Assembly: GCF_020886695.1 (NCBI RefSeq)
Contig: NZ_AP024485.1
Coordinates: forward strand, 443,001-507,000
DNA from: Pseudodesulfovibrio sediminis
Lineage (GTDB): Bacteria > Desulfobacterota > Desulfovibrionia > Desulfovibrionales > Desulfovibrionaceae
Length of the DNA stretch: 64,000 nucleotides
Reading direction: 5' to 3'
The notes beneath the pieces were generated by a model. It was not told the origin of the DNA. It made no database searches and saw only the letters and a program-made list of their open reading frames with translations. Below are positions 50,383 to 59,713 of this stretch, piece by piece. Position numbers and translations under genes: made by a program. How positions within the stretch are numbered: the first letter of the stretch is position 1; the number at the start of each line of letters is the position of its first letter.

Positions 50383-51132
50383 ATGACCAAGATAGGCATT
50401 ATTGGCGGCAGCGGCCTGGACGATCCTCAACTGTTGCAGAACGCACACGATCTTGATGTTGACACCATTTACGGCAAGCCCTCGGCTCCGCTCAAGGTCG
50501 GAACCATCGAAGGCAAAGACGTTGTTCTTTTGGCCCGCCATGGCCGTGAACACACTGTCCCGCCTACTTTTGTCAACTACCGCGCAAACATACAGGCATT
50601 GAAAGATGCGGGCTGCACTCTTATTCTGGCCACTACGGCCTGTGGCTCCCTGCGTGAAGAGATCGATCGGGGACATTTGGTCATCCTTGACCAATTCATT
50701 GATTTCACTCGCCGTCGGCCGGTGTCATTCTATGAAGAGTTCGAACCCCATGGCGCGGTCCACACCGGCATGGCCGATCCTTTTGACGACAACCTGCGGT
50801 CTTTATTCAACGATGCGTGCAAAAGCCTGGATATCACCCATCACGAAACCGGTACGGTCATCACCATTGAAGGCTCCCGTTTCTCCACCCGTGCGGAATC
50901 GAACATGTTTCGCATGTGGGGTGCGGATGTCATCAACATGTCTGTTGCCCCTGAATGCATCCTGGCCAATGAGGCCGGCATTCCCTATGCCGCGGTTGCA
51001 ATGAGCACCGACTACGACTGCTGGAAGACTGATGAAGCGCCCGTTACCTGGGATGATATCCTCGAAGTATTCAAGGGCAACGTGGAAAAAGTCACCTCAC
51101 TGATCGTTGAAGTCATAAAAAACATAGACTAG
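50383..51132 (+). CDS. mtnP: S-methyl-5'-thioadenosine phosphorylase
   Basis: This 249-residue purine phosphorylase cleaves methylthioadenosine to adenine and methylthioribose-1-phosphate. It starts IGIIGGSGLDD and shows ARHGREHTVPPTFVNYRAN, ATTACGSLREEI, EGSRFSTRAESNMFR and MSVAPECILANEAGIPYAAVAMSTDYDCWK. The D-Y-D-C-W-K stretch marks the MTA-specific branch rather than inosine/guanosine phosphorylases. It sits between apt and a deaminase for the same metabolite family. Confidence 0.93.
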   Translation: MTKIGIIGGSGLDDPQLLQNAHDLDVDTIYGKPSAPLKVGTIEGKDVVLLARHGREHTVPPTFVNYRANIQALKDAGCTLILATTACGSLREEIDRGHLVILDQFIDFTRRRPVSFYEEFEPHGAVHTGMADPFDDNLRSLFNDACKSLDITHHETGTVITIEGSRFSTRAESNMFRMWGADVINMSVAPECILANEAGIPYAAVAMSTDYDCWKTDEAPVTWDDILEVFKGNVEKVTSLIVEVIKNID

Positions 51133-51137
51133 TTGTA

Positions 51138-52487
51138 ATGACACACCCCACCGCCAATACACCCGCTCCGTCACCCTGCGACTTGATAATCAAGGCAGAT
51201 GTCGTTGTCACACAAGACGATGCTCGCAGAATTCTCACTGATGCCGGGGTTGCTATCAAGGACGGCCTTGTTCTCGATATCGGCTCCTATGCATCCATGG
51301 AAACAGGATACTGTCCCGCACAACGTCTTGACCTTTCCGGCAAGATGCTCATGCCTGGATTGGTCAATGGACATACGCATTTGCCCATGACGCTGCTCCG
51401 GGGCGTAGCGGACGACCTGCCGCTCATGGAGTGGCTCGAGAGCCACATCTGGCCTGTCGAGGCGCATCTGACTGACGAACTGATTACCATTGGTGCTCAG
51501 ATTGGTTGTGCAGAATTCATCCGCACAGGGTGTACTTCGTTTCTCAATGGCTATTTCCATGAGCATCTCACTGGAAATGCTGTCGCTGATTGTGGTCTGC
51601 GTGCCGTTCTGGGTGAAGGGTTCTTCAGTTTTCCTTCCCCGATGTTCAAGACGGCGGAAGATTGCTGGCAAACGCTTCGTGGACTGAATCGGCAATTCGA
51701 GACGCACTCCAGAGTGCGTACGGCCATTACGCCACATGCGGCTTTCACGGTCATGCCGGAGGAGCTCATCGCGAGTTTCGAGCTGGCGGAAGAGCTGGAT
51801 ATTCCATGGCAGATTCATCTCGCGGAATCCCCAATGGAAACAGCTGTCTGTTTGGATAAATATGGTAAACGACCCATTGAGCTGCTACACCATCATGGTC
51901 TTCTGACCAAGCGCACCACCCTGCATCACTGTGTGGACGTTACGGATGAGGAGATCGAGATTCTTGCTGATTCCGGTGTGAACGTTGTTCATAACCCGGT
52001 CTCCAATCTCAAGCTCTGTTCCGGCATTTCACCCGTACAAAAGATGCTGGACGCCGGGGTCATGGTCGGACTTGGCACGGATGGCGCATCAAGTAACAAC
52101 CAACTCAACATGTTTCGTGATATGGGGTTGGCAGCACTTGTCGGCAAAGTCCGTCATGAAGACGCTTCTGCGGTCAATGCGCAGTCAGCTTTGGACATGG
52201 CCACTCGTAACTCGGCACATTGCCTTGGATGGCCTGAATTGGGCAGGATTGAAAAAGGATGCCCGGCAGACATGATTGCGCTTGATTTGGCGTATCCGAA
52301 TCTCATGCCTGTGTTCAATTATGTCTCACATGCGGTGTATGGTGCGACAGGCATGGAAGTGTGCATGACCATGGTCGGAGGTGAAGTCCTCTATCTTTAC
52401 GGAGATTTCAAGACAATCGACATAAATCTGTTGCGCACCAATGCTTTGCAGGCTAGTGACTGGGTACATTCTGTTGCGGAAAGATGA
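51138..52487 (+). CDS. mtaD: 5'-methylthioadenosine/S-adenosylhomocysteine deaminase
   Basis: This 449-residue amidohydrolase has metal-binding motifs GLVNGHTHLPMTLLRG (HxH), WQIHLAESPMETAV, the HCVDV histidine and LGTDGASSNNQLN. It belongs to the MtaD/SsnA branch and would deaminate SAH or MTA to the inosyl forms. It starts five bases after mtnP with a weak ribosome site, consistent with coupling. The operon therefore clears the two nucleoside by-products of S-adenosylmethionine use by deamination and phosphorolysis. Confidence 0.9.
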   Translation: MTHPTANTPAPSPCDLIIKADVVVTQDDARRILTDAGVAIKDGLVLDIGSYASMETGYCPAQRLDLSGKMLMPGLVNGHTHLPMTLLRGVADDLPLMEWLESHIWPVEAHLTDELITIGAQIGCAEFIRTGCTSFLNGYFHEHLTGNAVADCGLRAVLGEGFFSFPSPMFKTAEDCWQTLRGLNRQFETHSRVRTAITPHAAFTVMPEELIASFELAEELDIPWQIHLAESPMETAVCLDKYGKRPIELLHHHGLLTKRTTLHHCVDVTDEEIEILADSGVNVVHNPVSNLKLCSGISPVQKMLDAGVMVGLGTDGASSNNQLNMFRDMGLAALVGKVRHEDASAVNAQSALDMATRNSAHCLGWPELGRIEKGCPADMIALDLAYPNLMPVFNYVSHAVYGATGMEVCMTMVGGEVLYLYGDFKTIDINLLRTNALQASDWVHSVAER

Positions 52488-52506
52488 AAAAAGAAGAGCA
52501 AATAAC

Positions 52507-52536
52507 TTGACAACACCCACCCCGGGTGCATATCGA
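52507..52536 (+). promoter_or_regulatory. Promoter candidate with internal palindrome for the PxxKW gene
   Basis: TTGACA (52507-52512), an 18-bp spacer and TATCGA (52531-52536). The spacer contains the palindrome CACCC-C-GGGTG (52518-52528), which could be an operator. The -10 match is only partial. Confidence 0.4.
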
Positions 52537-52610
52537 ATTCTGCTCTTGCATTAATCAAGATTCAAAGCTGCTGACTTTTAGCCGCATAATTTTTAGGAGG
52601 AAGGCACAAC

Positions 52611-52898
52611 ATGGCCAAGAAAAAAGTTATTGTTTCCCTGGAAGGCGCTGTGAAGACCGATGAAGGTCTGAGCTACAAGGGCGTCATCATGGAACCTGTC
52701 GTTGAGCAATGTGAAGGTTGCGAGCGTGTTGTTTCTGTTGAAGAAGCAAAGTACTGCCCGACCTACGCCCAGCCCGCTACCAAATGGGCTCACGGCGTCT
52801 GCAACTTTGCCACCCACGTTCGCGCAGAAGTGGACAAGACCGGCAAGGTCAAAGTCAACCCGCTCAAGGCTTCCAAGCGCGCCGCTCGCGGTCGTTAG
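52611..52898 (+). CDS. PxxKW family cysteine-rich protein
   Basis: This 95-residue basic protein has four cysteines (Cys34, Cys37, Cys49 and Cys64) and the motif P55-A-T-K58-W59, followed by HGVCNFATHV. The pattern CEGC...YC...PATKW...C matches the PxxKW cysteine-rich family that recurs in Desulfovibrio and related sulfate reducers. The function is unknown. Four spaced cysteines suggest a zinc site or a small iron-sulfur site. A strong GGAGG ribosome site, its own promoter candidate and a strong terminator point to high expression as a single gene. Confidence 0.85.
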   Translation: MAKKKVIVSLEGAVKTDEGLSYKGVIMEPVVEQCEGCERVVSVEEAKYCPTYAQPATKWAHGVCNFATHVRAEVDKTGKVKVNPLKASKRAARGR

Positions 52899-52914
52899 GA
52901 TTTTGCAAGCAAAA

Positions 52915-52947
52915 AAGGCGGGGGCGAATGTCCCCGCCTTTTTTTTG
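52915..52947 (+). terminator. Intrinsic terminator after the PxxKW gene
   Basis: A nine-bp AAGGCGGGG/CCCCGCCTT stem is followed by eight or more T. Confidence 0.92.
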
Positions 52948-52998
52948 TTTGTACCTTTGAACATTTGGGATATTGAGTAAATAAACACTGGAGAATCC

Positions 52999-54222
52999 AT
53001 GGACGCTCTTTTTTCAAAACTTGATCAACAAGCTGAAATCGTTGTCGATATACAAAAGAAACTCACCGCAATCCCTGCATTGGGCCCCACCAACGGCGGT
53101 GATGGTGAAAAAGAAAAAGCTGAATTTCTGGTTGAGCACTTGAAGTCCATGGACATCGCTGACATCCGTGAATTTCACGCTCCCGATGACAGGGTCTCCT
53201 GTGGCTATCGTCCCAATATCGCAGCCATTATGCCGGGTAAAAACACAGAAAAAACGCTGTGGGTCATCTCGCACATTGATATCGTGCCCCCTGGCGACCT
53301 GGCTCTGTGGTCCTCTGATCCATACACCCTGGTTCAGGAAGACGACAAAATCATCGGTCGTGGCGTAGAGGATAATCAGCAAGGCATTGTCTCTTCACTT
53401 CTTGTTGCTCAGGCTCTCATTGATCTCGATATCACCCCGGAGATCAATTACGGCATGATCTTTGTGGCTGATGAAGAAACCGGTTCCCAATATGGACTGG
53501 GGTATCTTGTTGATGAGCATGAAGACCTTTTTTCCAAGGACGATCTTTTTCTGATCCCGGATTTTGGTGAACCCACCTCTGAACAAGTTGAAGTGGCTGA
53601 GAAGTCCATGTTCTGGCTCAAGGTCATCATTGAGGGCAAGCAGTGCCACGCGTCCACTCCCGACATGGGATTGAATACGCTGGTCCCCTGTGCGGACTTC
53701 ATTCTGCGTATCAAAGAATTGGAAAGCATTTTCGATGCGGAAAATCCCATTTATGATCCGCCCCGCTCCACGTTCCAACCGACAATGAAAGAAGCCAACG
53801 TCGCCAATGTGAACACAATCCCCGGCCGAGATGTCTTCTATGTGGATTCCAGGGTTATGCCGGAATATGATCTTGATGACATTCTCAATACTATCAAGGG
53901 CTTTGGGTCAGAGGTCGAGAAAAAGTACGGTGTAACCATTTCCTATGACATCCCCATGCGTGAACAAGCCGCTCCTGCGACTCCCGTAGACAGCGAGATC
54001 GTTATCAAGACCATGCAATCCATCAAGAAGGTGTACAATAACAACCCGCGCACCGTGGGTGTTGGTGGAGGCACTGTGGCGGCGATGTTACGGCGCAAAG
54101 GATATGATGCCGTGGTTTGGGCTACCTTGAACCACAAAGCACACCAGCCCAATGAATGGGCGTCCATCCAGAACACCATCAATGATGGCAAGGTCATCGG
54201 CGATATGCTCTGCTCCAAATAA
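52999..54222 (+). CDS. M20 family metallohydrolase
   Basis: This 407-residue two-domain M20 zinc hydrolase resembles the ArgE/DapE/PepT-like group. Metal-binding residues include His92 and Asp94 in VISHIDIVPPGD, the GRGVEDNQQG aspartate, MIFVADEETGSQYG and a late HKAHQPNEWA. A dimerisation domain covers about residues 210-320. The substrate (a peptide, N-acyl amino acid or succinyl-diaminopimelate) is not evident. The gene lies 15 bases before mnmG on the same strand, without a functional link I can see. Confidence 0.85.
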   Translation: MDALFSKLDQQAEIVVDIQKKLTAIPALGPTNGGDGEKEKAEFLVEHLKSMDIADIREFHAPDDRVSCGYRPNIAAIMPGKNTEKTLWVISHIDIVPPGDLALWSSDPYTLVQEDDKIIGRGVEDNQQGIVSSLLVAQALIDLDITPEINYGMIFVADEETGSQYGLGYLVDEHEDLFSKDDLFLIPDFGEPTSEQVEVAEKSMFWLKVIIEGKQCHASTPDMGLNTLVPCADFILRIKELESIFDAENPIYDPPRSTFQPTMKEANVANVNTIPGRDVFYVDSRVMPEYDLDDILNTIKGFGSEVEKKYGVTISYDIPMREQAAPATPVDSEIVIKTMQSIKKVYNNNPRTVGVGGGTVAAMLRRKGYDAVVWATLNHKAHQPNEWASIQNTINDGKVIGDMLCSK

Positions 54223-54237
54223 CACCACGGAGTTTTC

Positions 54238-56121
54238 GTGCAGTCCAAAGCCCTCTTTCCCGATCAATTCGACCTTATAGTGGTCGGCGCAGGTCATGCC
54301 GGTTGCGAAGCAGCTATGGCTGCGGCAAGACTTGGCCTGAAAACCCTGTTGCTGACCATCAATATCGACCGTATTGGCCACCTCTCCTGCAATCCCGCTA
54401 TTGGTGGGCTTGCCAAGGGGCACATGGTCAAGGAAATTGATGCGTTGGGCGGCATGATGGGGGTATGGGCCGACGCAGCCGGAATTCAGTTTCGCATACT
54501 GAACACCCGCAAAGGACCGGCGGTACGCTCCAGCCGAGCCCAGATTGACCGCATAGAGTATATGCGGGTGGTGCAAAAATCCATTTTCTCTCAGGAAAAT
54601 CTCTGGGTATTTCAGGATACCGGAGCAGCGATCCTGACAAAAGATGGGAAGGTCTGCGGTCTCAGAACTGAACTTGGTGAGATTATGCACTCCCGAGCCG
54701 TGCTTTTGACCACCGGCACTTTTTTGCGCGGCCTCATGCACATTGGGTTGGAGAACTTCAAGGGTGGGCGCATGGGCGACCCTGCCTCCAACTTCCTGTC
54801 GGACAACCTGCGTGAACTCGGTTTTGAACTCGGTCGATTGAAAACAGGGACCACTCCCCGCTTGTTGAAAAGCTCCATTAATTTCGATGTAATGCAAATC
54901 CAGCACGGAGATGATCCACCGGTCCCCTTCAGTTTTCGTAATAAAAGCGTCCCCATGCCGCAGATCCCTTGTTATCTGACGTACACCAACGAAAAGGCGC
55001 ATGACGCCATCCGTTCTGGTTTCGACCGTTCACCCATGTTTACCGGTGTCATTGAAGGGACCGGCGCGCGTTATTGTCCTTCCATCGAAGACAAGGTTGC
55101 CCGTTTCCCTGAAAAAGACCGGCACCAGATTTTTGTGGAACCCGAAGGGTATGACAGCCCGGAAATGTACCCCAGCGGTATCCCGACCAGTCTCCCGTTT
55201 GATGTGCAGAAAAAAATGATCGCTGCCATCGAAGGACTGGAAAACGCCCAGATTGTTCGTCCGGGATATGCCATTGAATACGATTACTCTCCTCCGACAC
55301 AACTCAAGCCGACACTTGAGACCAAGCAGGTCCCGGGACTGTACTTTGCCGGACAGATCAACGGCACTTCGGGATACGAGGAAGCCGCTGCACAGGGCTT
55401 GTGGGCTTCGTTGAATGTCTTCAGCAAACTCACCGGGCATGAGCCTTTCCTTTTATCCCGAGATCAAGCGTATATGGCTGTGCTTGTTGATGATCTGGTT
55501 ACCAAGGGAACAGAAGAACCATACCGCATGTTCACCTCGCGCGCAGAACATCGACTGCTGTTGCGGGAGGGCAACGCAGATGAACGCCTGACCCCCATAG
55601 GACGCGAATTCGGCCTGGTTGATGACACCCAATGGACACTGTTTTCGGCCAAACAGGAAAACATGCAGGAAACGCTGAAAGCTATGCGAACCATCAGGAT
55701 TCGCCCTGATGCCGCCACACGGGATATCCTGAAAGAAATCGGGGCAGCGGTCCCTGGCAAGGCGGTTGAACTGGCCGCACTGTTGCGCCAGCCACAGATG
55801 TCCATCGAAAAACTGACCGTTTTTTATCCGGCGCTCGCCGACCTTGAAGAAGATGTGTTGCGCGAGGCTGAAACCCAGGTTCGCTACGAAGGATACCTCG
55901 TCAAACAGGAAGAACTTGTCGCAAAGTTCAAAACAATTGAACATACCATTTTACCTGAAGATATAGACTACTCCGAAATTTCAGGCCTGACCCGAGAGGT
56001 GGTGGAGAAGTTGACAAACGTACAACCTCGTACGCTGGGACAGGCTGGACGCATATCCGGGATTACACCAGCGGCTCTTTCCTGTATCGAAATTCATCTT
56101 AAAAAACTTGGCGTTGTGTAA
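54238..56121 (+). CDS. mnmG: tRNA uridine 5-carboxymethylaminomethyl modification enzyme MnmG (GidA)
   Basis: This 627-residue FAD protein, with MnmE, builds the cmnm5 group on wobble uridine 34 of certain tRNAs. The FAD loop is [19 protein letters not shown]. Family motifs include [53 protein letters not shown] and the C-terminal helical domain. The start is GTG. The next gene has its own promoter candidate. Confidence 0.96.
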   Translation: MQSKALFPDQFDLIVVGAGHAGCEAAMAAARLGLKTLLLTINIDRIGHLSCNPAIGGLAKGHMVKEIDALGGMMGVWADAAGIQFRILNTRKGPAVRSSRAQIDRIEYMRVVQKSIFSQENLWVFQDTGAAILTKDGKVCGLRTELGEIMHSRAVLLTTGTFLRGLMHIGLENFKGGRMGDPASNFLSDNLRELGFELGRLKTGTTPRLLKSSINFDVMQIQHGDDPPVPFSFRNKSVPMPQIPCYLTYTNEKAHDAIRSGFDRSPMFTGVIEGTGARYCPSIEDKVARFPEKDRHQIFVEPEGYDSPEMYPSGIPTSLPFDVQKKMIAAIEGLENAQIVRPGYAIEYDYSPPTQLKPTLETKQVPGLYFAGQINGTSGYEEAAAQGLWASLNVFSKLTGHEPFLLSRDQAYMAVLVDDLVTKGTEEPYRMFTSRAEHRLLLREGNADERLTPIGREFGLVDDTQWTLFSAKQENMQETLKAMRTIRIRPDAATRDILKEIGAAVPGKAVELAALLRQPQMSIEKLTVFYPALADLEEDVLREAETQVRYEGYLVKQEELVAKFKTIEHTILPEDIDYSEISGLTREVVEKLTNVQPRTLGQAGRISGITPAALSCIEIHLKKLGVV

Positions 56122-56142
56122 CCAAACCTTCATAAGATCGTA

Positions 56143-56171
56143 TTGACAGGCTGAGTGTCACTGTCTAAATA
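56143..56171 (+). promoter_or_regulatory. Sigma-70-type promoter for corC-lnt-prfB
   Basis: A perfect TTGACA (56143-56148), a 17-bp spacer and TAAATA (56166-56171). Transcription would begin near 56178, leaving a leader of about 74 bases before the TTG start preferred for the next gene. Confidence 0.5.
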
Positions 56172-56251
56172 GAGAAAATATGATGAAACGTTTGTCGTCA
56201 AACGTTTATACCATTTTTCATAGCTTCGAACCCCATTCAAGGAGTCTGATC

Positions 56252-57073
56252 TTGGACGAAGGATCTGACAGTCGATTTATTTATATCTTAAAAAAAATAT
56301 TCGGCAACAATGACCAGCAAATAGAGGAGCATATCCTCGAAGCCAGAGCTGAAGGAGAAATTGATCGCAACGAAGTCTCCATGCTCTTGAACATCCTTGA
56401 ACTGGACGACAAGTTGGTCAAAGAAATCATGGTTCCACGTACCGACATGGTGTGTGCAGGAATCGACAGCTCTGTAAAAGATGTTGCTGATATCATTACT
56501 AATCTTGGGGCACACTCCCGTATCCCCATCTATCGCAACACCAAGGATCATATCGTGGGCGCGGTCCATGCCAAGGACCTTCTTGACCCACTTCTTCATG
56601 GTCAGGACGACTCCCCTGTCCTCTCACTCATACGTGATGTTTCCTTTGTGCAGGAGGAAGTCAAACTGGACGAAATCCTCTCCCTGTTCAAACGGGAAAA
56701 ACTCCAGATAGCTATTGTTCAGGATGAATATGGCGGCACATCCGGCATGGTCACCCTTGAAGATGTTCTTGAAGAAATCGTCGGAGAAATCCCGGATGAA
56801 CACGACCAGGAACGTCCTGAAGATATTCAAAAAACATCAGACGGCGTCTTCATCGTGTCCGGTCGCGTTCCTCTGGACGAGGTCAGTGAGCGATGTGCGC
56901 TTGAGCTTGAAAGCGAAGAGGTGGACTCCATCGGCGGGTATGTGGCAGCAATGGCTGGCAGCATCCCTCGGCAGGGAGAGTTCTTCACCATTGCGAACAG
57001 GCGCTTTACCGTCCTTGAGGCAGATGACCGCCAAATCTGGTCCATTAAAATCGAACCCAACAAGAAAGCGTAA
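56252..57073 (+). CDS. CorC/HlyC-type CBS-domain transporter-associated protein
   Basis: This soluble protein of about 273 residues has a pair of CBS domains (IMVPRTDMVCAGIDSS and the VQDEYGGTSGMVTLEDVLEEIVGEI block) and a C-terminal CorC_HlyC (transporter-associated) domain. It lacks the membrane DUF21 part. CorC in enteric bacteria affects magnesium or cobalt efflux. I place the start at the TTG at 56252 because AAGGAG lies seven bases upstream and the promoter candidate would start transcription beside an in-frame ATG at 56180, which is the longer alternative (297 residues). corC followed by lnt is a widespread pairing. Confidence 0.83.
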   Translation: MDEGSDSRFIYILKKIFGNNDQQIEEHILEARAEGEIDRNEVSMLLNILELDDKLVKEIMVPRTDMVCAGIDSSVKDVADIITNLGAHSRIPIYRNTKDHIVGAVHAKDLLDPLLHGQDDSPVLSLIRDVSFVQEEVKLDEILSLFKREKLQIAIVQDEYGGTSGMVTLEDVLEEIVGEIPDEHDQERPEDIQKTSDGVFIVSGRVPLDEVSERCALELESEEVDSIGGYVAAMAGSIPRQGEFFTIANRRFTVLEADDRQIWSIKIEPNKKA

Positions 57074-57076
57074 ATC

Positions 57077-58594
57077 GTGCTGACACTGGTACTCATCTCC
57101 ACTCTGGGCGCCTGGATCGGATTCGCCAATCCCCTGTTCCACTTTCCGCTGGCCGCCCTGGCCTTTCCCATGGGGCTGGCATGGATAGGATTCAGAGCAA
57201 CATCAGGGAAGAAAGCTTTTAAATTCGGCTGGATGGCAGGAGTGCTTGCTGCCACGGGCTGTTATTACTGGATGGTCATTCCCGTTCAGGTTTATGGTGG
57301 ACTGCCGTGGTACATCGCCCTTCCCTGCCCGTTTCTGCTGGCCTCTTTCATGAGCCTGTACTTCGCCTTTTTTTCCCTCGGCATGTATCACGCAGGGCAA
57401 AAACTGACCGGTATTCCGCTTTGTCTGCTGGCTGGGCTTGCATGGGCGACCATGGAGATGCTCATGGGCATCGTCCTGACTGGATTTCCTTGGGTCAACC
57501 TTTCGTCGGCCTTTGCCTCATGGCCCGTCGCCATTCAGGGTGCTTCTGTCATCGGAGCGTACGGCCTGTCTGGGGTGATGACCACCCTGGCCGTGGCGCT
57601 TCTGCTTTACAGCACCTATAGAAGCGCATTGTGGCTGGCGGTCGGTATCACCATTACCTTGATTTCCTTTGGCTTCTACAGAGTAAACACTCTGGAAAAG
57701 GGCAACGGGGACTACGTGCTCTCCGCCATTCAAGGCAATGTTGATCAGGGTGAAAAGTGGATTCCGGCCTATCAGGCCGATACTATAAAAAAGTATGCCC
57801 ATTTGACGCTTCAGGCAATCAGACAGAACAAGCCTCGAGCAGTCATCTGGCCCGAAACCGCCATGCCGTTCTATCTTCAGGACAGGACCCAATACCGCAA
57901 AGCGGTTGAGACTCTAGCGCAGGAAGCCGATATCAATATCATTACCGGTTCTCCCGCATATAAAGTCACAAACATGAAGTCCAGCTCCTATGTTCTTTTC
58001 AACCGAGTCTGGCTCATGGATACCCTTGGTCGGACAACACAATATTACGACAAGGAGCACCTTGTCCCCTTTGGCGAATATATGCCCTTTGCCGAATGGC
58101 TGCCTTTCGATAAATTGGTCACGGCTGCCGGAAACTTTGTCCCTGGCGAGGACAATAAGCCCCTGATGTTGGATGGTGTTGCCCTTGGCATGCTCATTTG
58201 TTATGAAGCCATATTCCCTGAACTGGCACAGAAGCAAGTAGCCAATGGTGCTAATATACTCATCAATATTAGCAATGATGCCTGGTTTGGTGACACATCG
58301 GCACCACGACAGCACTTGAATTTATCCATCATGCGTGCAGTTGAACAGGACAGATGGCTGGTTCGCAGCACCAATACGGGCATATCCGCTTTTGTCGCAC
58401 CTACCGGACGCATTGCGGCCATGGGCACCCAGTTCAAAGCTGAAAGTCTCAGCCATGCTGTTGAACCCCGAACCGGGTTCACTGTTTTTCATCGTATTCA
58501 CTACTGGTTGGAATATTGTATCTTTACTTTGACCATCGTTGGATTCGGTTACATACTCTTTGTCGCCAGACGACAAAAAGGAACGATCATATAA
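57077..58594 (+). CDS. lnt: Apolipoprotein N-acyltransferase
   Basis: This 505-residue membrane enzyme adds the third acyl chain to lipoproteins. Six or so N-terminal membrane helices are followed by a nitrilase-type domain. The catalytic triad is Glu260 (VIWPETAMP), Lys326 (YDKEHLVPFGEYMPF) and Cys375 (MLICYEAIFPE), with spacing close to E. coli Lnt. A final membrane helix follows. The start is GTG, three bases after corC. The stop overlaps the prfB ATG. Confidence 0.95.
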   Translation: MLTLVLISTLGAWIGFANPLFHFPLAALAFPMGLAWIGFRATSGKKAFKFGWMAGVLAATGCYYWMVIPVQVYGGLPWYIALPCPFLLASFMSLYFAFFSLGMYHAGQKLTGIPLCLLAGLAWATMEMLMGIVLTGFPWVNLSSAFASWPVAIQGASVIGAYGLSGVMTTLAVALLLYSTYRSALWLAVGITITLISFGFYRVNTLEKGNGDYVLSAIQGNVDQGEKWIPAYQADTIKKYAHLTLQAIRQNKPRAVIWPETAMPFYLQDRTQYRKAVETLAQEADINIITGSPAYKVTNMKSSSYVLFNRVWLMDTLGRTTQYYDKEHLVPFGEYMPFAEWLPFDKLVTAAGNFVPGEDNKPLMLDGVALGMLICYEAIFPELAQKQVANGANILINISNDAWFGDTSAPRQHLNLSIMRAVEQDRWLVRSTNTGISAFVAPTGRIAAMGTQFKAESLSHAVEPRTGFTVFHRIHYWLEYCIFTLTIVGFGYILFVARRQKGTII

Positions 58595-59713
58595 TGCTTG
58601 AATATCCTGATCTCAAAGCCGCATCCGCGGAGCTTATTGAGCAATTCCAAACCCTCTGGGGGCGTCTTTGACTACGCTGAGACGGCAGAACGACTTGAGG
58701 CGATAGAAAAAGAACTCTCCAAGCCCGATGCATGGGACAACCCTGAAGCATTGACCCCTGTTCTCAAGGAAAAAAGTCAGCTTTCCACCAAACTCGATAT
58801 GTACAACGGCCTTTCCGAAGCAAAGGAAGACCTCGATGAGTGGCTTGAGTTGGCTCAGGAAGACCCTGAAGAGGAATCCCTGGCAGCACTCGACAATCAG
58901 GTAAAACTGCTTCGTCAGCGCCTTGCAGGCACGGAATTGGCCACCATGTTCGCCTTTGAACATGATAAATCCAACGCTATTCTCGAAATTCACCCCGGAG
59001 CCGGTGGTGTGGAGTCGCAGGATTGGGCCGAAATGCTCCTGCGCATGTATATGCGCTATGGCGAACGCAAAGGATTCAAAGTCAATCAGCTCGATTATCA
59101 GGCGGGGGACGAGGCCGGAGTCAAATCCGTCACCCTGCAGTTGGAAGGTCTATTCGCATACGGCCTCCTCAAAGGGGAAGCCGGCGTGCATAGATTGATT
59201 CGAATTTCTCCCTTTGACTCTTCTGGAAGGCGGCATACCTCATTTGCTTCGGTTGATGTCTACCCCGATCTGGATGACGACATTGAAATTGAAGTCAAAG
59301 ACGAAGACTTGCGCGTGGACACATTCCGTTCAAGTGGTCCGGGTGGCCAGTCTGTCAACAAGACCAGCTCAGCCGTACGTATTACCCACATTCCCACCGG
59401 CATTGTTGCTCAGTGTCAGAATGAGAAATCCCAGCACCGCAACAAAGCCACGGCAATGCGTTTGCTGAAGGCTCGTCTTTTTGAACAGGAATTGAAAAAA
59501 ATTGAAGAAAGCCGTCGACAAGACTATCAGGCCAAGGAAGCCATTGCCTGGGGAAGTCAGATCCGGACATATACTCTGCAACCCTATCGTTTGGTCAAGG
59601 ACCATCGTTCCAACAGTGAAAGCGGCAATGTTGACGCTTTTCTAGACGGAGATCTAGACGAAATGATTCGAAACCACTTACTATATATCCATGCTCATGG
59701 AAAAAACTCTTAA
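58594..59713 (+). CDS. prfB: Peptide chain release factor 2, with programmed +1 frameshift
   Basis: RF2 releases peptides at UGA and UAA. The gene starts at the ATG overlapping the lnt stop, reads 25 codons to CTT (58666-58668), meets an in-frame TGA and continues in the +1 frame from 58670, giving a protein of about 372 residues. The product shows the stop-recognition tripeptide SPF in RISPFDSSGRRHTSF and the catalytic GGQ in SSGPGGQSVNKTSSAVR. An intact-looking frame beginning at 58598 is the wrong N-terminus and should not be used. Confidence 0.95.
58657..58672 (+). promoter_or_regulatory. Programmed +1 frameshift site of prfB
   Basis: A Shine-Dalgarno-like TGGGGG lies three bases before CTT-TGA-C, the same slippery codon, stop and spacing as in the E. 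coli prfB site. Low RF2 levels favour the shift, giving autoregulation. Confidence 0.93.

Noticed and set aside
58598-58669. An in-frame N-terminal extension of RF2 beginning at 58598
   Set aside because: The residues do not resemble RF2, while the overlapping frame from 58594 gives the conserved start and leads to a canonical frameshift site.
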